Of a stretch of DNA of 9,204 nt, positions 1-6,656 are shown in pieces; within the stretch, counting starts at the first letter, position 1, and each line of letters starts with the position of its first letter. The stretch is from Cyclobacteriaceae bacterium (GTDB taxonomy: Bacteria > Bacteroidota > Bacteroidia > Cytophagales > Cyclobacteriaceae). The notes under the pieces were generated by a model. It saw nothing but the letters and a program-made list of their open reading frames with translations, was not told the DNA's origin and searched no databases. The translations under genes were made by a program, and so were the position numbers. Location: assembly GCA_019751475.1 (NCBI GenBank), contig JAIENH010000258.1:1-9204 (forward strand), written 5' to 3'.

Positions 1-68
1 ATGGTGTTAAACTGAACTATGGGGCAAACTGAACGCTAAAAAAAATAAATCTTTTACTGAATTGTTTT

Positions 69-776
69 TTGGATTACTTACCCCCCGTGCAGGCCCAAAA
101 GACAAAATTGAAAGCTCAAAAGCAAAAGTCGCAAGGCCGCCTTCCTGATTACAAAGCCTACGTTATTCCGCTTCGGTTGGAAGAAAGACCCAAAGGATAT
201 TATCTCCTTGCGGAAGTATACTTCCCTTCCACCAACAATACCAATCCATATCCATACTGGAATAGCTACTACAATCCCTATCCATCTGCATTCTTATATG
301 GATCTAGTGCTTCGATGAACCGGTATTACAACACTCCATATCAATTTAATAGCCCAGTACGAAACTCAGACGTGCGCATGGTTGAAAGTGTAGTGGTGGA
401 ATTTACACCTGCCGGCAAAGCTGTAAGAGATGCCAGTATGAAATTTAAAGAAGTACGCCTGCCGGCCCTCGAACAAACGAGCGACTTTGGGGTTCATAAG
501 TCGGATAGTGTGTTACTGATGTACAAAAAAGAAGAGACGATTTTTATTCAGCGAGAGCATGATGTGGTAGAAGAGAAGCCGGAGCCGCACGAAGTAAAAA
601 TACAGTTGAAGTCATCAGATGATTTGTTGAGAAATGAAGAAGACTTCACTGGCGAGCTGCGGTATTGGTACGACCGGCATTTTTATGTCTGGGGCTATCA
701 GACCATCAAGAATATCGTGCAGGAAGAAGATCAAACCCGTCATGTGTTTTATATCAACAGTTTGCGATTGGAGTAG
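69..776 (+). CDS. C-terminal part of a hypothetical protein, related to the next gene; probably interrupted
   Basis: No known function recognised. The open stretch from 33 to 776 encodes a Tyr/Pro-rich segment (residues 50-90, counting from the TTG at 69) and ends in a conserved tail with YWYDRHFYVWGYQTIK (199-214) and a terminal RHVFYINSL. The tail matches the end of the downstream gene (YWYGDYFYASGIQHLK, RRVFFVNKL), so the two are tandem paralogs. The match appears to continue upstream of 69: the frame reads LKKINLLLNCFLDYL, then hits TGA at 30-32, then is open again to position 3 (GVKLNYGAN), in line with paralog text AGINGAGEYSIKYYNF. The TTG at 69 is only the first formal start after the stop; it has no ribosome binding site and no signal peptide. 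I infer that the true gene starts outside the window and is cut by a nonsense codon. A short independent protein is possible but less likely. Confidence 0.6.
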   Translation: MDYLPPVQAQKTKLKAQKQKSQGRLPDYKAYVIPLRLEERPKGYYLLAEVYFPSTNNTNPYPYWNSYYNPYPSAFLYGSSASMNRYYNTPYQFNSPVRNSDVRMVESVVVEFTPAGKAVRDASMKFKEVRLPALEQTSDFGVHKSDSVLLMYKKEETIFIQREHDVVEEKPEPHEVKIQLKSSDDLLRNEEDFTGELRYWYDRHFYVWGYQTIKNIVQEEDQTRHVFYINSLRLE

Positions 777-2298
777 GCGAGCCTGTCTTGTCCTTTTTTT
801 TGTCAGCCTGTGTCTCACGGCCTCTTCACAGATTGAGCAAGTGGGTCGCGTGGAGCTTTTGGCACAAAACGATGACGAAAACGAACCCTTGAAGGCCATG
901 GCCCTGGATAAGAAAGGGCTTTTATTGTATCGAAGGCTCCGCGGTAAAAAAGAAGACCAGATTGAACTCACAAAACTCGACACTGCTCTGCACGAGAACT
1001 GGAAAGGTTATATCACTATCAGCAAAAACCTGATGCTGCTTCGCGTGCAGCATTGGCAAGAGCTGATGTTCCTGCTGTTTAAAGACCGCGACTATATCGG
1101 TGGAGATTTTCAAATTGCTGTGGTGAAAATTGCCAATGGTGACTACGGAAGCTATACCGTAAAAAATCTCATACCCTTCAATCCAACCGAGTTTGTGGTA
1201 ACCAACCAAGCCGCGATGATTGGCGGCTATTTCAACTATCGCCCCATTGTGGTGTACTACAGTTTTGCCGATCAGAAGTCTAAAGTATTGCCGGGTTTTT
1301 TCAATTCACCTGGCGAACTCAATCAACTCAAGACGTATAAAGACGGCAGCATAGATGTGGTGGTGAGTGCGAGGAATTTTGAAAAACGTAAATCCTTGTG
1401 GATTCGTAATTATGACGTCCAAGGAGAGCTGATCAAAACAACCATTTTGCAACCCGATGAAGACAAGAACCTGATCTTCGGCCGGTCTGTAAAGTTGGCA
1501 AGTGGTGAGCAGATCGTGGCAGGCGTCTATGGCCGTTTTACGGAATATTCCCGTGGCATTTTCGTGGCGGGTATCAATGGAGCCGGTGAGTACTCGATCA
1601 AGTACTACAACTTTGCGCAACTGCAGAACTTCTTTAGCTACATGAAAGCCAAAAGACAGAAGCGTGTGAAAGACCGAATTGAGCGGAAGAAAATCCGGGG
1701 AAAGAAAATCAAGTTTAACTACCGGCTTCTGGTTCATGACCTAGTGCCTTATCAAGGGCAATTTGTGCTCATGGGCGAAGCATTCTATCCGCACTATTCT
1801 TACCCCAATCGCTACAATACTGTTTACTCCGCCAGCCCCTACGGTTCGATGATACCCGGCTTTATTTCAAATCCATTGGTGCGAGGCGATTTGATTTTTG
1901 ACGGCTACCAGTACACGCATGCCGTGGTGATTGGTTTTGATGCTGCCGGCAAATTGAGGTGGGACAATAGTTTTGAAATCAATGATGTAAAAACCATGCA
2001 GTTGGAACAGTTTGTAAGAATAAAACCAGAGGCTGACCGAATTTTACTGACCTACCTTTTTGAAAACACTATTCGCACAAAAATTATTCGTGATGGTGAA
2101 GTGCTGGAGGGTAAGACTCAAGACCAAATGAAGACAAATTTTAACTTCGAAAAAGTAGACGTGCGAAACACCGAGCAAGAGCACCTGGATTATTGGTATG
2201 GCGATTACTTCTATGCATCCGGCATCCAACACCTGAAAAGCGATGTGGGTATGTCTCGCAGGGTTTTCTTTGTGAATAAGCTTACTTATAAAAAGTAG
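742..2298 (+). CDS. Secreted hypothetical protein, tandem paralog of the preceding gene
   Basis: No family recognised. I chose the ATG at 742 (518 residues) because it gives a Sec-type signal peptide: two Arg at residues 12-13, a hydrophobic core at 14-27 and a likely cut after ASS, before Gln30. The earlier in-frame ATGs at 634 and 685 would add sequence that overlaps the preceding gene and looks like out-of-frame translation of it. The start still lies 35 bp inside that gene, in another frame, so translation may be coupled. The mature protein is rich in beta-strand-like segments with Gly turns and aromatic residues, possibly a propeller or sandwich. A Lys/Arg-rich stretch lies at 301-324, followed by a Tyr-rich part and the conserved tail YWYGDYFYASGIQHLK (483-498 region). 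There is no lipobox and no C-terminal sorting domain I can recognise. Periplasmic or surface location is inferred from the signal peptide only. Confidence 0.7.
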   Translation: MCFISTVCDWSRRACLVLFFVSLCLTASSQIEQVGRVELLAQNDDENEPLKAMALDKKGLLLYRRLRGKKEDQIELTKLDTALHENWKGYITISKNLMLLRVQHWQELMFLLFKDRDYIGGDFQIAVVKIANGDYGSYTVKNLIPFNPTEFVVTNQAAMIGGYFNYRPIVVYYSFADQKSKVLPGFFNSPGELNQLKTYKDGSIDVVVSARNFEKRKSLWIRNYDVQGELIKTTILQPDEDKNLIFGRSVKLASGEQIVAGVYGRFTEYSRGIFVAGINGAGEYSIKYYNFAQLQNFFSYMKAKRQKRVKDRIERKKIRGKKIKFNYRLLVHDLVPYQGQFVLMGEAFYPHYSYPNRYNTVYSASPYGSMIPGFISNPLVRGDLIFDGYQYTHAVVIGFDAAGKLRWDNSFEINDVKTMQLEQFVRIKPEADRILLTYLFENTIRTKIIRDGEVLEGKTQDQMKTNFNFEKVDVRNTEQEHLDYWYGDYFYASGIQHLKSDVGMSRRVFFVNKLTYKK

Positions 2299-2354
2299 CA
2301 AGTCAAGAATCAGAGTGAGTTTAAAAAATCACTGTTATCAGACTAAATAACCCG

Positions 2355-2362
2355 TATATTTG
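2355..2362 (+). promoter_or_regulatory. Bacteroidota-type -7 promoter element ahead of pyrR
   Basis: TATATTTG matches the Bacteroidota consensus TAnnTTTG exactly. It ends 10 bases before the pyrR ATG. At the expected -33 spacing there is only CTGTT around 2332-2336, a partial match to TTG. If used, transcription would begin about 3-7 bases ahead of the start codon, so the message would be almost leaderless. Confidence 0.5.
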
Positions 2363-2372
2363 CCCCACGGGC

Positions 2373-2912
2373 ATGCAGAAAAAACTAATTCTCGATTCCG
2401 ACCTTCTTACCGTCACCCTCGACCGCCTTTGCCAGGAATTGATTGAAAATCACCCCGATTTTGAGAATACCGTAATCATTGGTTTACAGCCGCGAGGCAT
2501 TTTCCTTGCAGAATGGATACATGAAAAGCTGGTTGCCTCGCTGAAGAAAGATATACCGTTGGGCTATTTGGATGCTACCTTTCACCGTGATGATTTTCGA
2601 AGGCGCGAAATTCCCGCCAAGGCAAGCGAGACGAAAGTGCCCTTTCTCATCGAAGGCAAAAAAGTGATCCTGATTGACGATGTGCTCTACACCGGCCGCA
2701 CGGTGCGGGCCGCCTTGGATGCGATGATTGCTTTTGGCCGACCGGAGAAAGTTGAGTTGCTGGTGCTCATCGATCGAAAGCGCACGCGTGAACTCCCCAT
2801 CGCAGCCGACTATGTGGGCAACTATGTAAATACCCTCGACAGCCAGCGTGTGCTGGTAGAACTTGATAGCGACCATAAGCACCATAAAATCTGGCTCATC
2901 AACAAAGATTGA
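2373..2912 (+). CDS. pyrR: PyrR: pyr operon regulator / uracil phosphoribosyltransferase
   Basis: PyrR-type phosphoribosyltransferase, 179 residues, the usual family length. In the known family the enzyme makes UMP from uracil and PRPP, and in Gram-positive bacteria it also binds pyr mRNA to control attenuation. Visible signatures are IIGLQPRGIFLAEWI (35-49), the acidic PRPP-binding motif VILIDDVLYTGRTVRAAL (98-115, with D102 and D103), and the PyrR-specific LIDRKRTRELPIAADYVG (132-149). That last loop is one residue longer than the Bacillus form DRGHRELPI. The ATG at 2373 gives a normal N-terminus. pyrB follows after 4 bp, so the two are surely cotranscribed. No PyrR-binding loop or attenuator is visible upstream, so the regulatory role is inferred from family membership only; the salvage enzyme role is equally possible. 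Confidence 0.93.
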   Translation: MQKKLILDSDLLTVTLDRLCQELIENHPDFENTVIIGLQPRGIFLAEWIHEKLVASLKKDIPLGYLDATFHRDDFRRREIPAKASETKVPFLIEGKKVILIDDVLYTGRTVRAALDAMIAFGRPEKVELLVLIDRKRTRELPIAADYVGNYVNTLDSQRVLVELDSDHKHHKIWLINKD

Positions 2913-2916
2913 ACCT

Positions 2917-3843
2917 ATGTCACGACTCAGTCAGCCGCACCTGCTCGGAATCAAAAACATCACACCAGACGATATTGAATTGATTTTTGAAACGGCTGAC
3001 AATTTCAAAGAAGTCATCAACCGGCCGATAAAAAAAGTGCCCTCGCTTCGCGATGTGTCCATCGCGAACATCTTTTTTGAAAATTCTACGCGCACACGCC
3101 TTTCCTTCGAACTGGCCCAGAAAAGACTTTCTGCCGATGTAATCAACTTCTCAGCATCTACGAGTTCTGTGAAGAAAGGTGAGACATTGCTGGATACAGT
3201 CAACAACATACTGGCGATGAAAGTTGATATGATTGTGATGCGCCATGCCAGCGTGGGTGCTCCCCATTTTCTATCGAAACACATAAAAGCCAACATCATC
3301 AATGCCGGTGACGGCACACACGAGCATCCCACGCAAGCCTTATTAGACGCTTACTCCATTCGCGAAAAATTGAAGACAGTGAAGGGAAAAAAAGTGGCAA
3401 TCATTGGTGACATCCTTCATTCGCGTGTAGCACTTTCAAATATTTTTGCTTTGAAAAAACTGGGCGCTGAAGTGATGGTTTGTGGCCCGCCCACACTTCT
3501 CCCAAAATTCATCAGCAAGCTTGGGGTAAAAGTAGAATGGGATTTACAAAAGGCCTTGGCATGGTGCGATGTAGCCAACGTGCTGCGCATTCAGTTAGAG
3601 CGTCAGCAGATTAAATATTTCCCTTCCTTACGGGAATATTCCTTGTACTACGGCATTACCAAAAAGATCCTCGACCAACTCAAAAAAGAAATTGTCGTAA
3701 TGCACCCGGGGCCCATCAACCGGGGTGTAGAGTTAAGCAGCGATGCCGCAGATTCTTCCCACGCCATTATTCTGGACCAGGTTGAAAATGGTGTAGCGAT
3801 TCGCATGGCAGTGATGTACCTGCTGGCCGGGGCCACTGCCTAA
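2917..3843 (+). CDS. pyrB: Aspartate carbamoyltransferase catalytic subunit
   Basis: Catalyses carbamoyl phosphate + L-aspartate to N-carbamoyl-aspartate, the committed step of pyrimidine synthesis, in the cytoplasm. The 308-residue length is typical. Motifs in order: FFENSTRTRLSFE (53-65), the carbamoyl phosphate site; SSVKKGE (83-89), the active-site Ser/Lys loop; R109; HEHPTQALLD (135-144) with H137 and Q140; IIGDILHSRVALSN; and MHPGPINRGVEL (262-273). These features also separate it from ornithine carbamoyltransferase. I chose the ATG at 2917, 4 bp after the pyrR stop, because homologous sequence begins there (MSRLSQPHLLGI); the upstream in-frame ATG at 2863 would run inside pyrR. No pyrI regulatory subunit follows; the next gene is unrelated. 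No Shine-Dalgarno is visible, so translational coupling to pyrR is likely. Confidence 0.96.
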   Translation: MSRLSQPHLLGIKNITPDDIELIFETADNFKEVINRPIKKVPSLRDVSIANIFFENSTRTRLSFELAQKRLSADVINFSASTSSVKKGETLLDTVNNILAMKVDMIVMRHASVGAPHFLSKHIKANIINAGDGTHEHPTQALLDAYSIREKLKTVKGKKVAIIGDILHSRVALSNIFALKKLGAEVMVCGPPTLLPKFISKLGVKVEWDLQKALAWCDVANVLRIQLERQQIKYFPSLREYSLYYGITKKILDQLKKEIVVMHPGPINRGVELSSDAADSSHAIILDQVENGVAIRMAVMYLLAGATA

Positions 3844-3884
3844 AGATTGGGCTAACGGCTGTTCGCGCTGGCAATGGTTTTTCG

Positions 3885-3891
3885 TAATTTG
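3885..3891 (+). promoter_or_regulatory. Possible -7 element ahead of the cystathionine beta-synthase gene
   Basis: TAATTTG followed by CGGCC lies 17 bases ahead of the ATG at 3909. It is one base short of TAnnTTTG, but its position and the TTTGCGGCC context resemble Bacteroidota promoters. I find no TTG at the right -33 distance, and the 65-bp gap after pyrB has no terminator hairpin. Read-through from pyrB is therefore also possible. Confidence 0.3.
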
Positions 3892-3908
3892 CGGCCAATT
3901 CACAGAAT

Positions 3909-5279
3909 ATGATTTACAATTCGATAGTAGAAACCATTGGCAATACGCCCATGGTGCGATTGAATGCCATTACCAAAGGCATTGCGGGTACGGTGCTGGC
4001 CAAAGTCGAATATTTCAACCCTGGAAATTCAACCAAAGACCGGATGGCCTTGAAAATGATTGAAGACGCGGAGAAAGCCGGTCTGCTTAAACCGGGTGGA
4101 ACCATCATTGAAGGTACTTCAGGCAACACCGGAATGGGCCTTGCTCTTACCGCTGTAGCGAAGGGATACAAGTGCATTTTCACCATGGCTGATAAGCAGT
4201 CGCAGGAAAAGATTAATATTCTTAAAGCGGTGGGTGCCGAAGTGATTGTATGTCCTACCAACGTTGAGCCCGATGACCCCCGCTCATACTATTCGGTGGC
4301 GAGAAAACTGAACAAAGACATCCCCAATTCATATTATCCGAATCAGTACGATAATATGTCAAACACAGCAGCGCATTACGAGGCTACAGGCCCGGAAATA
4401 TGGAAACAAAGCGGTGGCAAAATCACTCACTACGTAGCTACCGTAGGAACCGGTGGCTCAATGTGTGGCACAGCCAAATACTTGAAAGAACAAAATCCTA
4501 AGCTGATAACAGTAGGCGTGGATACGTATGGCTCCGTATTCAAAAAGTATAAGGAGACGGGCATTTTTGATAAAAATGAAATCTATCCGTACCTCACGGA
4601 AGGATTTGGAGAAGACATCTTGCCCAAAAACGTAAACTTTGATGTGATCGATCAATTCATAAAAGTAACGGACAAGGACGGGGCCATCATGGCACGCAGG
4701 CTTTCAAAAGAAGAAGGAATGTTTGTAGGCTGGAGCAGCGGCTCGGCCATGCACGGAGCGATGGAGTATGCTCGCGAAAATCTGAAAAAAGGAGACGTGA
4801 TGGTGGTACTGCTCCCTGACCATGGAACACGCTACCTCAACAAAGTTTACAATGACAACTGGATGAAAGACCACGGGTTTTTGGAAGAGCGAAATTTTGC
4901 CTCTGCCCGCGACATCATCACCCACCGAAACGGAAAAGACAGTCTGTTCACCGTTAACAAAAGTTCACGTATTGGTGAGGCTATCAAGATCATGAACCAG
5001 CAGGGCATCGACCAGATACCGGTAGTTGACCAAACCGATTTTGTTGGCAGCGTAGCCTCTGCCAGCCTGTTAGAAAAGATCATTGCAGACCCAACAGTGA
5101 AAGAGCATACCGTGGGCGATTTGATGGATAAGCCAATGCAATTTGTAGCCTTAGACACCACCCTCGATGTGCTTTCTTCTATGTTGAATAAGAATAACAA
5201 AGCTCTCTTGGTTCGAGATGAGAAAGAAAAAGTTCACATCATCACCCAACATGACTTGCTGAAGGCAATGACGGCCTAA
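3909..5279 (+). CDS. Cystathionine beta-synthase, PLP enzyme with C-terminal CBS-domain pair
   Basis: Fold-type II PLP enzyme of 456 residues, predicted to condense serine (or an activated serine) with homocysteine to give cystathionine in the cytoplasm. The catalytic part covers about residues 1-335: NSTKDRMALKMIEDAE with the PLP lysine K43; EGTSGNTGMGLAL (68-80), the phosphate/substrate loop; GTGGSMCG (180-187), the PLP phosphate cup; EGFGEDILPKNV and GWSSGSAM further on. The segment RYLNKVYNDNWMKDHGFLEE corresponds to the end of the catalytic core in animal and yeast CBS and favours CBS over CysK/CysM. Two CBS motifs occupy about 340-456 (beginning DIITHRNG; later VGDLMDKPM and TQHDLLKAM). 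The N-terminal haem-binding extension of the animal enzyme is absent. The partner cystathionine gamma-lyase is not in the window, so O-acetylserine-dependent cysteine synthase activity cannot be excluded. Confidence 0.88.
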   Translation: MIYNSIVETIGNTPMVRLNAITKGIAGTVLAKVEYFNPGNSTKDRMALKMIEDAEKAGLLKPGGTIIEGTSGNTGMGLALTAVAKGYKCIFTMADKQSQEKINILKAVGAEVIVCPTNVEPDDPRSYYSVARKLNKDIPNSYYPNQYDNMSNTAAHYEATGPEIWKQSGGKITHYVATVGTGGSMCGTAKYLKEQNPKLITVGVDTYGSVFKKYKETGIFDKNEIYPYLTEGFGEDILPKNVNFDVIDQFIKVTDKDGAIMARRLSKEEGMFVGWSSGSAMHGAMEYARENLKKGDVMVVLLPDHGTRYLNKVYNDNWMKDHGFLEERNFASARDIITHRNGKDSLFTVNKSSRIGEAIKIMNQQGIDQIPVVDQTDFVGSVASASLLEKIIADPTVKEHTVGDLMDKPMQFVALDTTLDVLSSMLNKNNKALLVRDEKEKVHIITQHDLLKAMTA

Positions 5280-5284
5280 AAAAG

Positions 5285-5317
5285 AAAAACGAGACGGAAG
5301 ACCCGTCTCGTTTTTTA
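5285..5317. terminator. Bidirectional intrinsic terminator
   Basis: ACGAGACGG (5289-5297) and CCGTCTCGT (5303-5311) form a perfect 9-bp stem around the 5-base loop AAGAC. The stem is extended by A:T pairs from the flanking A run (5285-5288) and T run (5312-5315). TTTTTTATTT follows on the plus strand and a matching T-rich run follows on the minus strand. It lies between the convergent stop codons (plus gene ends at 5279, minus gene at 5337), so it can end transcription from both sides. Confidence 0.92.
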
Positions 5318-5336
5318 TTTGGTCAATTTGATACGT

Positions 5337-6488
5337 TTAATGTTTTAAAATCTCAATCTCGACCCGGTCATTAAAGGCTGCGTACACCGAGTTTTGTGGG
5401 TACACCATCATTTTGCCGCCTTCACCTTTGGTCAGGATTCGTTCTACGCCAATTCCCTGCGATACCAGATAACGCCTTACTGTCTCTGCGCGAAGTTCGG
5501 TAAGTTCTTTGGCCGAGCCTGGCTTCTTAACATTGCCCGTGTTAGCCTGAAAATAGTCGTTGCTGGAACCGAGGGTTACAATATCTCTTGATTCGGTGCC
5601 ATTGCAATGCCCATGCACGCGCACTTTGTACCGGGTGTTTTCTTTCATAAGAGCAACAAGGCCTTCCATCTCAGGAATACTCTGCGGCTGAAGAATGGCG
5701 GAGTTGCGGTAAAACACCACATTGTTAAATTCGATATAATCGCCTCGTTTAGCTCTTTCCAGTTCAATAGGTATAATGAACTCTCCATCTGGTCCATTGC
5801 CGGAGGAGGCAGGTGCTGGATCTTTATAGTTAAGTGTTGTTTTAAATGGCTTATACCCGGGTGCAATAGTAGAAATGACATAGCTACCGGCCGTGTTTCT
5901 TGGCGGTGCAATGTCCACCAGTTCATTTGCTTTGAAGGCCTGATACTGAGTTGCTTTGGATGATTCCGCAAAGTGTATCTCACCTGTCACTTCACTGCCA
6001 TTTTCTTTATTCAGGAATTTAAAGACAAAAAACTTTCCTTTCGCTTTCTTCTTCTCCGCAGGCTTGACAAATGCAGAAGAATCAACTTTTACCGGTTCAA
6101 TAACAGGTTCCTTTTTTACAGGCTCTTCAATGACGGGGTCTGGGGCCTTCTCAACCACCGGTGTCTTCACTTCGGGCTGCGATTCTCCCAGTTTACCTGT
6201 AAAGACCCAAGCGTCTTTATACGCGCTTTCAGCGCGCAATTTGATTACAAAAGCAAATGCTTTTCTTTTCTCCTCTGTCTGAAGAACAAAAACGTAGTAT
6301 AGATTTCGGCCAGGGTTAATTGAATACTCAGCATGAAACCCAGCTTTATTAGCTTGATCCGTAAACCGAACGGCATTATCGAGTTTGGCAAATACGCCAA
6401 TAGTAACGTAATGTGTATCAGCCTGTGCTTGCAAATGCAGAGGCAAGGCCAAAAAAACGAACAAGAGAGGAAGTTTTAAAAATTTCAT
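5337..6488 (-). CDS. Secreted SPOR-domain / OmpA-like peptidoglycan-binding protein with extra middle domain
   Basis: 383 residues. A signal peptide covers 1-21 or 1-23 (ends LHLQA, no lipobox). A SPOR-like domain covers about 26-101 (YVTIGVFAKLDNAVRF; RNLYYVFVLQTE; DAWVFTGKLG). A Pro/Glu/Val/Lys-rich linker spans 104-150. A beta-rich segment at about 152-245 resembles carboxypeptidase-regulatory-like sandwiches. The C-terminal OmpA-like domain covers about 252-381 (NNVVFYRNSAILQPQS; VHGHCNG; AKELTELRAETVRRYL). Known families: SPOR domains bind glycan strands and OmpA-like domains bind peptidoglycan peptides, so this is probably a periplasmic wall-binding protein; there is no membrane barrel. 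The usual Asp of GHTD is Asn296 here, while the partner Arg333 is kept, with a long insert between them. The next minus-strand gene upstream is a paralog lacking the middle domain. What it does at the wall is not visible. Confidence 0.85.
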   Translation of the reverse strand: MKFLKLPLLFVFLALPLHLQAQADTHYVTIGVFAKLDNAVRFTDQANKAGFHAEYSINPGRNLYYVFVLQTEEKRKAFAFVIKLRAESAYKDAWVFTGKLGESQPEVKTPVVEKAPDPVIEEPVKKEPVIEPVKVDSSAFVKPAEKKKAKGKFFVFKFLNKENGSEVTGEIHFAESSKATQYQAFKANELVDIAPPRNTAGSYVISTIAPGYKPFKTTLNYKDPAPASSGNGPDGEFIIPIELERAKRGDYIEFNNVVFYRNSAILQPQSIPEMEGLVALMKENTRYKVRVHGHCNGTESRDIVTLGSSNDYFQANTGNVKKPGSAKELTELRAETVRRYLVSQGIGVERILTKGEGGKMMVYPQNSVYAAFNDRVEIEILKH

Positions 6489-6508
6489 AGGCTTCGGAAT
6501 TCAAGCCT
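6489..6508 (-). promoter_or_regulatory. Inverted repeat abutting the start codon of the SPOR/OmpA gene
   Basis: On the minus strand AGGCTT (6508-6503) and AAGCCT (6494-6489) are perfect complements around the 8-base loop GAATTCCG, and the second arm touches the ATG (6488-6486). With the promoter proposed at 6510-6539, nearly the whole short leader would fold into this hairpin. It may modulate ribosome access or may be chance; the stem has only 6 bp. Confidence 0.3.
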
Positions 6509-6509
6509 T

Positions 6510-6539
6510 CTAAGGTAAGAATTTATCGAAAAAATTGAA
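6510..6539 (-). promoter_or_regulatory. Possible promoter of the SPOR/OmpA gene
   Basis: On the minus strand TACCTTAG (6517-6510) matches TAnnTTTG at all but one base. Upstream by 19 bases lies TTC (6539-6537), one base from the -33 consensus TTG. The gene would start about 15-18 bases downstream of initiation. The rest of the 6489-6656 gap is A/T-rich (A runs near 6550-6575) and holds no gene I can support. Confidence 0.4.
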
Positions 6540-6656
6540 GGGTTGACAGCGAATGTTTAAAAAAAACCTTAAAAAAGACTGTCGATTTAGCCCGCTATCC
6601 TCCAAAACCTCGTTGATTTTCAGAACGCAGGAGAAGCTTTCGTTTGTACAGAGACC

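Noticed and set aside
38..45. Run of eight A as a possible frameshift site in the first gene
   Set aside because: The similarity to the paralog stays in one frame across the run, so no shift is needed; the in-frame TGA at 30-32 is the only break.
634..741. Longer N-terminus of the second gene, starting at ATG 634 or 685
   Set aside because: It lies wholly inside the first gene in another frame, and the encoded residues precede an otherwise normal signal peptide.
772..795. Tat-like twin arginine (SRRACL) in the signal peptide of the second gene
   Set aside because: It lacks the rest of the Tat consensus and nothing suggests a folded cofactor-bearing cargo; an ordinary Sec signal explains it.
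1306..1737. Minus-strand open frame of 143 codons
   Set aside because: It is antisense to the secreted hypothetical gene, with no start context or recognisable motif.
2314..2333. Possible terminator AGTGA...TCACT between the secreted protein gene and pyrR
   Set aside because: The stem is only 5 bp with a 10-base loop and no T run follows.
2863..2916. Extended pyrB start at ATG 2863
   Set aside because: It would overlap the end of pyrR, and the added residues do not resemble aspartate carbamoyltransferase; ATG 2917 gives the family-typical N-terminus.
4847..5200. Minus-strand open frame of 117 codons
   Set aside because: It is the shadow of the CBS-domain coding region.
5956..6302. Two plus-strand open frames of about 108 codons
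   Set aside because: They are antisense to the linker of the SPOR/OmpA protein; their low-complexity Ser/Thr/Phe composition is what the reverse of a Pro/Glu/Lys linker gives.
6543..6583. GACAG...CTGTC inverted repeat around A-rich DNA downstream of the shorter SPOR/OmpA gene
   Set aside because: Only 5 bp pair across a loop of about 30 bases, too weak to call a terminator.
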